From Rickettsiales bacterium (lineage in GTDB: Bacteria > Pseudomonadota > Alphaproteobacteria > Rickettsiales > UBA1997), in contig CANGQE010000059.1 in the NCBI GenBank assembly GCA_947455845.1, forward strand, positions 1 through 7,453: 7,453 nucleotides of DNA, in the 5' to 3' direction. The translations under genes and the position numbers were made by a program. Under the pieces are notes generated by a model. The model made no database searches. It saw nothing but the letters and a program-made list of their open reading frames with translations, and was not told the DNA's origin. Positions 1 to 5,884 of the stretch are shown in pieces. The stretch's first letter is position 1; each line of letters opens with the position of its first letter.

Positions 1-340
1 CTTTTTCATTGGGGTTAACAAAGTCGAAACCGGAATTTAATTCGTCAGTTTTGTAAATCATTTCGCTGCCGATGAGGAACATTGAAACTTTAGGATCGAT
101 GAAAACCGCGGTGTCGTCTCTGATTACGACATCGTCAAATTTGGAAATGTTTTTTTCTTTGATGGCGTATTCGATGGTGTAAGACATGCCCGAGCACCCA
201 CGAGTACGCATGCCGACTTTGATGCCTTCGCAAGGTTCTTTGCGTTGGGCTAATAGTTCTTTGATTTGAACTAAGGCGTCGTCGGTGATGGTTAAGTAAT
301 CAACAATGGCATTGCCGGTGTTGGAGAATTTGGGGAGCAT
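1..340 (-). CDS. iscA: IscA, A-type iron-sulfur carrier protein (C-terminus cut by window edge)
   Basis: Reading the minus strand from the ATG at 340-338 gives 113 codons with no stop before the window edge, so the gene continues to the left. The protein is an A-type Fe-S carrier, which in this family binds a cluster or iron and passes it to target apoproteins. The first conserved cysteine is Cys49 in RTRGCSGMSY, followed by the family pattern of an acidic strand, then IDPKVSMFLIG and finally FDFVNPNEK. The other two ligand cysteines (the CGCG motif near the C-terminus) should lie just outside the window. The N-terminus is roughly ten residues longer than the E. coli protein, but no internal ATG offers a better start. 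It is the last isc gene visible, 118 nt downstream of iscU, with a palindrome in the gap and no Shine-Dalgarno sequence before the start. ErpA or another A-type paralogue is the alternative; the operon position favours IscA. Confidence 0.93.
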   Translation of the reverse strand, partial: MLPKFSNTGNAIVDYLTITDDALVQIKELLAQRKEPCEGIKVGMRTRGCSGMSYTIEYAIKEKNISKFDDVVIRDDTAVFIDPKVSMFLIGSEMIYKTDELNSGFDFVNPNEK

Positions 341-363
341 GTTTTTTAAATGGTTCTTTGTGA

Positions 364-449
364 AATAGATCCTGAAACAAGTTCAGGATGACAGAGTCTG
401 GGGTAAGAGCTTCTCTCAACGTCATCCTGAACTTGTTTCAGGATCTATT
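364..449. repeat. Perfect 29-bp inverted repeat in the iscU-iscA gap
   Basis: The arms at 364-392 and 421-449 are perfect reverse complements over 29 bp, around a 28-nt loop. Each arm is itself a smaller palindrome: an 8-bp stem ATCCTGAA / TTCAGGAT around ACAAG, followed by GAC. Copies of this kind of sequence (with GTTCAGGATGAC) are, as I recall, scattered in many alphaproteobacterial genomes, so this is probably a dispersed palindromic element. It starts 9 nt after the iscU stop codon. No U-run follows on either strand, so it is not an intrinsic terminator. As RNA it would form a very stable hairpin between the iscU and iscA messages and could affect processing or stability, but that is inference. 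Confidence 0.93.
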
Positions 450-458
450 AGCAAATTA

Positions 459-845
459 TTAAGCCTCAGATTTTTTATTTTTGTAATCCTCAATCGCCGC
501 TTTAATTGCTTCTTCGGCTAGAACCGAACAGTGAATTTTTACCGGAGGCAAAGACAATTCCTGAGCGATTTCTTTATTAGTAATCTTAGCCGCATCATCA
601 ATTTTCTGTCCTTTAATCCATTCAGTCGCCAGCGAGCTTGAAGCAATCGCCGAACCGCAACCAAAAGTTTTAAAACGAGCGTCGGTAATTACACCATCGT
701 CTGAAACTTTAATCTGCAATTTCATCACGTCGCCGCAAGCCGGAGCCCCAACCAATCCCGTGCCGATATTTTCTTCGCCTTTGGCAAATGAGCCAACATT
801 TTGCGGATTTTCGTAGTGGTCTAAAAGTTTTTGTGAGTAAGCCAT
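459..845 (-). CDS. iscU: IscU, iron-sulfur cluster assembly scaffold
   Basis: IscU is the cytosolic scaffold on which [2Fe-2S] clusters are built from iron and the sulfur delivered by IscS, then handed on by the HscA/HscB chaperones. The start is set at the ATG at 845-843, giving MAYSQKLLDHYENP, the classical IscU N-terminus, and 128 residues, the same length as the E. coli protein. An upstream TTG at 866 would add seven residues without family support. All ligands are present: Cys37 and Asp39 in GAPACGDV, Cys63 in FGCGSAIASS and Cys106 in KIHCSVLAEE. The HscA-recognition motif LPPVK lies at about 99-103, which predicts that an hscA gene exists, probably further left in this operon. It follows iscS by 101 nt and ends in TAA. 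No Shine-Dalgarno sequence is visible before the start. Confidence 0.98.
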   Translation of the reverse strand: MAYSQKLLDHYENPQNVGSFAKGEENIGTGLVGAPACGDVMKLQIKVSDDGVITDARFKTFGCGSAIASSSLATEWIKGQKIDDAAKITNKEIAQELSLPPVKIHCSVLAEEAIKAAIEDYKNKKSEA

Positions 846-866
846 AAATAAATTATCATTGATCAA

Positions 867-933
867 TTAACAATTATCATTCGGGCCTTGCCACATCTGA
901 TTACACAACCAAATGTTAATTGATAATTGTTAA
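867..933. repeat. Short AT-rich inverted repeat in the iscS-iscU gap
   Basis: TTAACAATTATCA at 867-879 is repeated as its exact reverse complement at 921-933, separated by 41 nt. The right side also carries the direct repeat TGTTAATT at 914-921 and 935-942. The gap lies inside an operon and holds no open frame. The left arm ends about 20 nt before the iscU start, so a hairpin in the message could affect iscU translation. AT-rich repeats of this length can arise by chance, and I see no T-run that would make a terminator. Confidence 0.5.
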
Positions 934-946
934 ATGTTAATTTGCC

Positions 947-2161
947 CTAATGTGATTTCCAGTTGATTGATTTAATGTCGATTCCTTCCTGCATCATTTC
1001 CCAAAGCGGGCTGAGGGCGCGGAGTTTGTCCACTTTTTCGTTGATGGTTTTGATCGCAAAATCAATTTCTTCTTCGGTGGTAAAGCGCCCGATGCCGAAA
1101 CGAATTGAGGTGTGAGCTAGTTCATCTTCAACTCCAAGTGAGTGTAGAACGTAAGATGGCTCTAACGAAGAAGAAGTACAAGCTGATCCTGAAGAAACTG
1201 CCAAATCTTTAATTGCCATGATCATTGATTCGCCTTCGATTCCAGCAAAGCTAAAATTTAGGTTGCCAAGGAAGCGCTTTTGGTGATCGCCGTTTAAGTA
1301 CACGTGAGTAAGTTTGTTGACGGCGGCGTAAAATTTGTCGCTAAGTTTTTTGATGTGAGCAGTGTCTTTGGCCATTTCATTTTTGGCAATTTCGGCGGCA
1401 AGTCCTAAGCCAACAATTAGTGCTGTTGGGTTGGTGCCAGATCTAATTCCGCGTTCTTGTCCACCGCCGCTGAAAAGTGATTTAATTCTGACCCTAGGTT
1501 TACGACGTAAATAAAGCGCGCCAATGCCTTTAGGGCCGTAAATTTTGTGACCCGAAATGCTCATTAAATCAATGTTCATTTCGTCAACATTAAGTGGAAT
1601 TTTGCCGAAAGCTTGCGCGGCGTCAGTGTGAAAAAACGCGCCTTTTTTGCGGCACAAAGCGCCGATTTCTTTGATTGGCTGAATTACGCCAATTTCGTTG
1701 TTGACGGCCATTACTGAAACCAAGCAAGTTTTGTCGGTCATTGCGGCTTCAAGTGCTACAAGATCAATTAAACCATTTTGTTGCACCGGTAAAAATGTAA
1801 CTTCAAATCCTTCTTGCTCAAGGTCGCGCACTGAATTAATTACGCATTTATGCTCGGTGGCAATGGTAATTACGTGGTTTTTTTGCGCTCCGTAAAAATG
1901 TGCCACACCTTTAATTGCAATGTTGTTAGACTCGGTTGCACCCGACGTAAAGAAAATTTCTTTGGGGTCAGCGCCGATTAAATCTGCCACTTGCTTGCGG
2001 GCGATTTCTACTAGTTCTTCGGCTTTCCAGCCAAGAGCGTGGGTGCGTGAATGCGGATTGCCGTAATCTTCTTTCATGCATTTGACCATGGCGTCAATAA
2101 CGCGGGGATCCATTGGGGTAGTGGCTTGGTAGTCAAGGTAAACTGGTAATTTGATTGTCAT
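947..2161 (-). CDS. iscS: IscS, cysteine desulfurase of the isc operon
   Basis: This is a PLP-dependent enzyme that converts L-cysteine to L-alanine and holds the sulfur as a persulfide for IscU and, in other bacteria, for tRNA thiolation. The start is the ATG at 2161-2159 (MTIKLPVYLDYQATTPMDPR), which gives 404 residues, as in E. coli IscS; a TTG nine codons upstream is not needed. Residues line up with E. coli numbering: His104 in ATEHK, the PLP lysine Lys206 in SISGHKIYGP, and the persulfide cysteine Cys328 in SSGSACTSSSLEPS. The C-terminal tail from SPLWEMMQEG to the end (about 384-404) matches the segment that docks IscU in the family. It lies 85 nt downstream of a second desulfurase and 101 nt upstream of iscU, all on the same strand. 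It stops with TAG, and its A-rich leader has no Shine-Dalgarno sequence. Confidence 0.98.
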   Translation of the reverse strand: MTIKLPVYLDYQATTPMDPRVIDAMVKCMKEDYGNPHSRTHALGWKAEELVEIARKQVADLIGADPKEIFFTSGATESNNIAIKGVAHFYGAQKNHVITIATEHKCVINSVRDLEQEGFEVTFLPVQQNGLIDLVALEAAMTDKTCLVSVMAVNNEIGVIQPIKEIGALCRKKGAFFHTDAAQAFGKIPLNVDEMNIDLMSISGHKIYGPKGIGALYLRRKPRVRIKSLFSGGGQERGIRSGTNPTALIVGLGLAAEIAKNEMAKDTAHIKKLSDKFYAAVNKLTHVYLNGDHQKRFLGNLNFSFAGIEGESMIMAIKDLAVSSGSACTSSSLEPSYVLHSLGVEDELAHTSIRFGIGRFTTEEEIDFAIKTINEKVDKLRALSPLWEMMQEGIDIKSINWKSH

Positions 2162-2194
2162 TTTTGTTAGTTTTTTTGTTAACTTCAATCCCTA

Positions 2195-2224
2195 CAAGTC
2201 CCGCTGGTCGAGCGGAGGGACTTG
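2195..2224. repeat. Small palindrome with GGTCGAGC core between nifS-like gene and iscS
   Basis: CAAGTCCC at 2195-2202 pairs with GGGACTTG at 2217-2224, and inside it GCT pairs with AGC around GGTCG, leaving a bulge of GGA. The 14-mer CCCGCTGGTCGAGC at 2200-2213 occurs again at 7432-7445 at the right edge of the window, so this is a dispersed repeat rather than a private hairpin. It sits in the 85-nt gap between two co-directional isc genes, with no U-run in the operon direction, so it is not a terminator. Confidence 0.75.
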
Positions 2225-2246
2225 GGAAGAGGGACTCGGTTTTTAT

Positions 2247-3362
2247 TTACTTTGTAGTTCTTTTGTAAAACTCCGTCCAAACCTTAATAAATTTTTGGAC
2301 GTCTTCTTTAGTATTGTCAGTTCCAAGGCTAACCCGAATCGCACTAGTTGAAAATGCTGGGTCAACTTTCATTGCTTTTAAAATTCTTGATTCGACCAAA
2401 GTTCCAGAAGAACAAGCCGGACCAGCGCTAACGCAGATTCCGTTTAGATCAAAATTAATTAATTGGGTTTGGCTGTCGGTGTTTTTGGTGGCGATGTAGC
2501 TGGTATTAGGTAGGCGTTCAACTTCGGTGCAGAAAATTTTAGCATTTTCATTGCCAATTTTTTTGATTTCAGATTCTAGAAAATCACGCAGATTTTTAAC
2601 ATCTTGGTAAAGTGGTAATTTTTTGGTGGATAATTTGCAGGCTTCACCAAATCCAGCAATTCCTGCAACATTAGTAGTTCCGGCGCGTTTTGATTTTTCT
2701 TGTTTGCCGCCGTGAATTAAAGGTTTTATTTCCAAACCCTTTCTCATTAAGAGCGCGCCAACACCTTGAGGGCCGTTGATTTTGTGAGCGGAGATTGAGG
2801 CGAAATCGACATTTAATTTTTCTAAATCAACCGCAATTTTACCAACTGCTTGTACGATGTCGCAGTGAAATAAGCCGCCTTTTTGATGCACTAATTTGGC
2901 AATTTCGGCAATTGGTTGAATGGCTCCTGTCTCGTTATTGGCAAGCATTGTTGAGACTAAGAAATTAGAGTCAGAAATTTGGGCGAGCTTATTTTTTAAA
3001 TCTTCCAGATCAATCAAGCCATTTTCTAAAGCGGCAATTTCAATGATTTCTTTATTTTCGGGGCGGCAGCTGTAAACGGAAGAATGTTCGATGGTGCAGA
3101 AAAGAATTTTTTTAACATCGATGCCAAACATTAAAGTGTTGGTGGCTTCAGTGGAGCTGCCGGTAAAAATTACTTCATAATTTTGAGCGTTGAGCAAATT
3201 TTTTAAATCTTGGCGGGCTTCTTCAACTAGCTTATTAGCTTGGCGTCCAAGTTGGTGGCTGGAAGAATTATTGAGAGGAAGTTGATAAACTTCATTCATT
3301 ATTGCCAAAGCTTCGGCGGCAAGTTTGGTGGTAGAATTGTGATCCAAGTAAGTCATTTGCAT
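2247..3362 (-). CDS. NifS-like cysteine desulfurase, second copy in the isc operon
   Basis: A second PLP-dependent cysteine desulfurase of 371 residues. The PLP lysine is Lys194 in SISAHKINGP, with His93 in IEHSS and Asp168 in HCDIVQAVGK. The active-site cysteine is Cys317 in SAGPACSSG. The spacing of the loop after the cysteine matches the IscS/NifS class, but SGSAC has become AGPAC and EPSxVL has become VESRIL. The protein ends at KVWTEFYKRTTK and lacks the IscS tail that binds IscU, so it may have another sulfur acceptor or a partial role (inference). Two starts are possible. The ATG at 3362 has a weak AGG six nt upstream and overlaps iscR by 10 bp; the ATG at 3356 makes an ATGA overlap with the iscR stop. 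Either way it is translationally coupled to iscR. I recall the same order (iscR, nifS-like, iscS) in Rickettsia. Confidence 0.93.
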   Translation of the reverse strand: MQMTYLDHNSTTKLAAEALAIMNEVYQLPLNNSSSHQLGRQANKLVEEARQDLKNLLNAQNYEVIFTGSSTEATNTLMFGIDVKKILFCTIEHSSVYSCRPENKEIIEIAALENGLIDLEDLKNKLAQISDSNFLVSTMLANNETGAIQPIAEIAKLVHQKGGLFHCDIVQAVGKIAVDLEKLNVDFASISAHKINGPQGVGALLMRKGLEIKPLIHGGKQEKSKRAGTTNVAGIAGFGEACKLSTKKLPLYQDVKNLRDFLESEIKKIGNENAKIFCTEVERLPNTSYIATKNTDSQTQLINFDLNGICVSAGPACSSGTLVESRILKAMKVDPAFSTSAIRVSLGTDNTKEDVQKFIKVWTEFYKRTTK

Positions 3363-3754
3363 ATGCTGCCTAATGAAATTGAGTTCAAATATTCGTAAAT
3401 GTTAGTTTCTAACCCGTGCCAAATATGGTGCGTTTTGCATTTAGTGCTAACGGTAACACAGCCTTTTTTAGTGTCGCCACAACGTGTCATTTTAATGGGC
3501 TCGCCAATGGCTTTTATAATTTCGGCGATGGTAATTTCTTGGTGATTTTTGCGTAAAATATATCCACCTCCCGGTCCTTTAACGGACTCGACAATTCCTG
3601 ATTTTTTAAGTCGAGAAAAAATCTGCTCAAGGTAAGAGAGTGATATTTTTTGCTGCTGAGAAATGGTTAGCAATGAAACCGGCTGGTTGTTTTTAGCATC
3701 AGCAATTTCTATTACCGCCATTACAGCGTAACGACCTTTGGTGGTTAGAATCAT
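3353..3754 (-). CDS. iscR: IscR, Rrf2-family Fe-S-sensing transcriptional regulator
   Basis: IscR is a DNA-binding regulator that senses Fe-S supply through a [2Fe-2S] cluster and, in studied bacteria, represses its own isc operon when the cluster is present. The start MILTTKGRYAVMAV matches the family N-terminus. The winged helix-turn-helix covers roughly residues 2-70, with the recognition helix in SLSYLEQIFSRLKKSG and the wing in VKGPGGGYIL. Cluster ligands are Cys92, Cys99 and Cys106, with His109 as the likely fourth ligand, in the order and nearly the spacing of E. coli Cys92, Cys98, Cys104 and His107. At 133 residues it is about 30 shorter than the E. coli protein and lacks the C-terminal tail. 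It is the first gene of the operon, its stop overlaps the next start, and a good operator candidate lies 31 bp upstream. NsrR or RirA are less likely given the isc context. Confidence 0.95.
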   Translation of the reverse strand: MILTTKGRYAVMAVIEIADAKNNQPVSLLTISQQQKISLSYLEQIFSRLKKSGIVESVKGPGGGYILRKNHQEITIAEIIKAIGEPIKMTRCGDTKKGCVTVSTKCKTHHIWHGLETNIYEYLNSISLGSICK

Positions 3755-3784
3755 TTTGGATTAGTTTTTTGGGGGGTAAAATTT

Positions 3785-3811
3785 AATCTCCGACTAAATT
3801 AGTAGGGGATT
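3785..3811. promoter_or_regulatory. Putative IscR operator upstream of iscR
   Basis: A 27-bp near-palindrome: AATCTCCGACTAA at 3785-3797, a central A at 3798, and TTAGTAGGGGATT at 3799-3811, with 11 of 13 positions paired. The core, GACT then four A/T-type bases then AGT, flanked by CC and GG, closely follows the E. coli type 1 IscR site as I remember it. It ends 31 bp upstream of the iscR start. A weak minus-strand promoter can be drawn with a -35 of TTCATT (3823-3818) and a -10 of TAATTT (3801-3796), 16 bp apart, which would place the operator over the -10. The palindrome is seen directly; its binding by IscR is inferred from position and motif. Confidence 0.7.
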
Positions 3812-3831
3812 ATTAAAAATGAATTCTTTTT

Positions 3832-3857
3832 TTGACATAGGGGAAGTCTGTTATTTT
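3832..3857 (+). promoter_or_regulatory. Possible promoter toward rpsA
   Basis: A perfect -35 hexamer TTGACA lies at 3832-3837 on the plus strand. The best -10 candidates that follow (TATTTT at 3852-3857, spacer 14) are poorly spaced, so the promoter is uncertain. If used, the transcript would start just before or inside the long inverted repeat at 3859-3971 and give rpsA a leader of nearly 300 nt. I found no better-placed promoter between 3972 and 4154. Confidence 0.25.
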
Positions 3858-3858
3858 T

Positions 3859-3971
3859 TACCGTGTAGACTGGACCCCGTCATGAAGACGGGGTGACAAT
3901 GGAGAGAGTTTGTTTCTCTAAACTAAAAACTTGTCACCCCGTCTTCACAACGGGGTCCAGTCCACACGGTA
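3859..3971. repeat. Long inverted repeat (41-bp arms) in the iscR-rpsA spacer
   Basis: The arms are 3859-3899 and 3931-3971, 41 bp with only three mismatches, around a 31-nt loop that can form a small nested AGAGA/TCTCT stem. Each arm contains its own palindrome; the left one is ACCCCGTC / GACGGGGT around ATGAA, followed by GAC. That is the same plan as the arms of the element at 364-449, with a different stem sequence. The three mismatches are all A-C on the plus strand, which means G-U wobble on the minus strand. The element is probably a dispersed intergenic palindrome; it has no adjacent T-run and carries no gene. Confidence 0.92.
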
Positions 3972-4154
3972 GTGACTTCAAAACTAACCTTAAAACTTTT
4001 TCCTTCCCCAAACTTGATTTTAAAATCTCGCCTCCTACTTTGACCGCTTCTAAATTTTACGTTTGAGCGTCAGCTTGAACTTTGCGTAAGTTATTAATCT
4101 CTAACCGAAGCCGGCGCAGCCCTTGTGCCATCAGGTTTCAAAACTCCCAAAAAC
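3972..4154 (+). other. rpsA leader region with a small hairpin
   Basis: No convincing open frame lies between the repeat and rpsA. A 6-bp hairpin GGCGCA / TGTGCC (one G-U pair) at 4113-4129 has a 5-nt loop and lies 25 nt upstream of the rpsA ATG. No Shine-Dalgarno sequence precedes that ATG; the nearest AGG is 19 nt away. In E. coli the rpsA leader also lacks a normal Shine-Dalgarno sequence, folds into hairpins and is autogenously controlled by S1, so a similar arrangement is possible here, but the hairpin is short and this is inference. The cmk gene, a common upstream neighbour of rpsA, is absent. Confidence 0.4.
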
Positions 4155-5879
4155 ATGACAGAAAAATTACACACACAAGAGCAGGAAAATCCTTTTGCTT
4201 TTGAAAACTTTGCTGAGCTTTTCGAAGAATATGAAAAAGACAGTCAAAAACTAGTTGAAGGCACCGTAGTTAAAGGTGTTATCGTCGGAATTTCCGACAA
4301 AGGTGTTGCAATCGACATCGGCGCGAAATCAGTTGGTTTCGTAGATATTGCTGAATTTAAAAGAGACGGCGAAGTTAATGAAGGTGATGTTGTAGACATT
4401 TTCCTTGAGCGCTTAGAAAATAAAAGAGGCGAGCTTATCATCAGTCGCGACAATGCTAGAAGATATAATAACTGGCATTATTTGAAAAACTGTTTGGAAG
4501 ATAAAACTACCATCGAAGGTAAAATTATCGGTAAAGTTAAAGGCGGTTACGCTGTTGACGTTAACGGCATCACTTGTTTCTTACCTAGAAGCCAAGTTGA
4601 TACCATGCTTCTTTCAGATGACACTTTCCTAATCAATAAAGTTGAAAAATTACAAGTTCTTAAAATTGACGATATCCGCGGTAACGTGGTTGTTTCAAGA
4701 AGAGCTATTTTGGAAACTCAACGTAACGTCGAAAAAGATAAAGTTCTTTCTACAATCAAAGTGGGCGATGCTCTTGACGGTATTGTTAAAAACATTACTG
4801 ACTACGGTGCGTTTATTGATTTCGGATCTTTCGACGGATTGTTACACTTAACCGACATCTCTTGGTGCCGTGTTAGACATCCATCTGAAGTGTTGAAAGT
4901 TGGTCAAGAAATTAAAGTTCAAGTAATCAAATTTGATGCTGAAACTAAACGTATTTCACTTGGCATGAAACAACTGCAACAAAATCCTTGGGAATCAATC
5001 GCTCAAAGATACCCAGTTAGCTCAGTTGTTAAAGGTAAAGTTACTAACATTACTACTTACGGTGCCTTCGTTGAAATCGAATCAGGCATTGAAGGTCTAG
5101 TTCACGTTTCAGAAATGAGCTGGTTAAAAAACAACTCAATTCCTAACAAATTTATCACTTCTGGACAAGAAGTTGAAGTTATGGTTTTGGACATCAACTC
5201 ACAAAATCACCGTATTTCTCTAGGCATGAAACAATGCGAGAAAAATCCTTGGCAAGCTTTCTCTGAGAAGCATCAAGTTGGTGATGTAGTTGAAGGTGTA
5301 GTTAAAAATTTCACTGAATTCGGTTTATTCATCGGATTTGACAGTGGCGTTGATGGATTAATCCACGTTTCTGATATTTCTTCTGAAGGAACTACCGAAG
5401 AAATTTTGAAAAAATTCAAAAAAGATGACAAAATCAAAGTTATGGTTTTGGGCAGCAACTACGAAAAAGAACGCATCAGCCTTGGTATCAGACAACTTGA
5501 TAATTCAACTTTCAAAGATGAATTAAATAAAATCGAAGCTGGTTTGATCGTTTCTTGTGTAGTGATCAATGTTAAAAAAGACTTCCTAGAAGTTGAACTT
5601 GACAGTGGCCTTAAAGCAATCATCAAAAGACTTGATTTGTCTAACAACAAACAAGAACAAAGAACTGAAAGATACGAAGTTGGCGATAGAATCGAAGCTA
5701 AAGTTATGTTGTTCAATAAAGTGAGCGGCAAACTTCTTCTTTCCATCAAAGACATGGAATCTGAAGAGCAAGAAGCTCATCTTTACTCTAACGTTGACAG
5801 TGGCAACACAATCGGAAGCAGTCTTGCATCTGACGTGTTAGAATCACTTTCAGTAGTTGGAAAAGAAATTAAAGAGTAA
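4155..5879 (+). CDS. rpsA: Ribosomal protein S1 (bS1)
   Basis: S1 binds mRNA on the 30S subunit and helps it unfold and enter the ribosome, especially when the Shine-Dalgarno sequence is weak. The ATG at 4155 gives 574 residues beginning MTEKLHTQEQENPFAFENFA; a GTG at 4125 would add ten residues of unlikely sequence. Six S1-type OB-fold domains can be followed at about 34-100, 117-184, 203-271, 288-358, 375-445 and 461-532. Domains 3 to 5 are the most typical, each with a phrase like TDYGAFIDF, then GLLHLTDIS, and closing with KRISLGMKQ and NPW. Domains 1 and 2 are the divergent ribosome-anchoring type and domain 6 is weakly conserved. The length and six-domain form match proteobacterial S1. 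sppA follows after 5 nt, implying co-transcription. Confidence 0.97.
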   Translation: MTEKLHTQEQENPFAFENFAELFEEYEKDSQKLVEGTVVKGVIVGISDKGVAIDIGAKSVGFVDIAEFKRDGEVNEGDVVDIFLERLENKRGELIISRDNARRYNNWHYLKNCLEDKTTIEGKIIGKVKGGYAVDVNGITCFLPRSQVDTMLLSDDTFLINKVEKLQVLKIDDIRGNVVVSRRAILETQRNVEKDKVLSTIKVGDALDGIVKNITDYGAFIDFGSFDGLLHLTDISWCRVRHPSEVLKVGQEIKVQVIKFDAETKRISLGMKQLQQNPWESIAQRYPVSSVVKGKVTNITTYGAFVEIESGIEGLVHVSEMSWLKNNSIPNKFITSGQEVEVMVLDINSQNHRISLGMKQCEKNPWQAFSEKHQVGDVVEGVVKNFTEFGLFIGFDSGVDGLIHVSDISSEGTTEEILKKFKKDDKIKVMVLGSNYEKERISLGIRQLDNSTFKDELNKIEAGLIVSCVVINVKKDFLEVELDSGLKAIIKRLDLSNNKQEQRTERYEVGDRIEAKVMLFNKVSGKLLLSIKDMESEEQEAHLYSNVDSGNTIGSSLASDVLESLSVVGKEIKE

Positions 5880-5884
5880 GAAAC

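Noticed and set aside
846..866. Longer IscU start at a TTG (866), adding seven residues
   Set aside because: The ATG at 845 gives the canonical MAYS start and exactly the family length of 128 residues.
2162..2188. Longer IscS start at a TTG (2188), adding nine residues
   Set aside because: The ATG at 2161 gives 404 residues with catalytic residues at the same numbers as in E. coli; the added Lys/Thr-rich piece has no family match that I know.
1698..2499. Small plus-strand open frames across iscS, the gap and the nifS-like gene
   Set aside because: They run antisense to genes with intact catalytic motifs and have no coding features of their own.
3859..3971. CRISPR array or intrinsic terminator
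   Set aside because: The repeats are inverted pairs, not evenly spaced direct repeats, and no T-run follows the stem on either strand.
4125..4154. GTG start of rpsA at 4125
   Set aside because: The extra ten residues are unlike S1 N-termini and the GTG lies in the predicted leader hairpin; ATG 4155 is the better choice.
5459..5780. Open frames on the minus strand inside rpsA
   Set aside because: They are composition shadows of rpsA with Ser/Leu-rich sequence, no recognisable domain and no own start signals.
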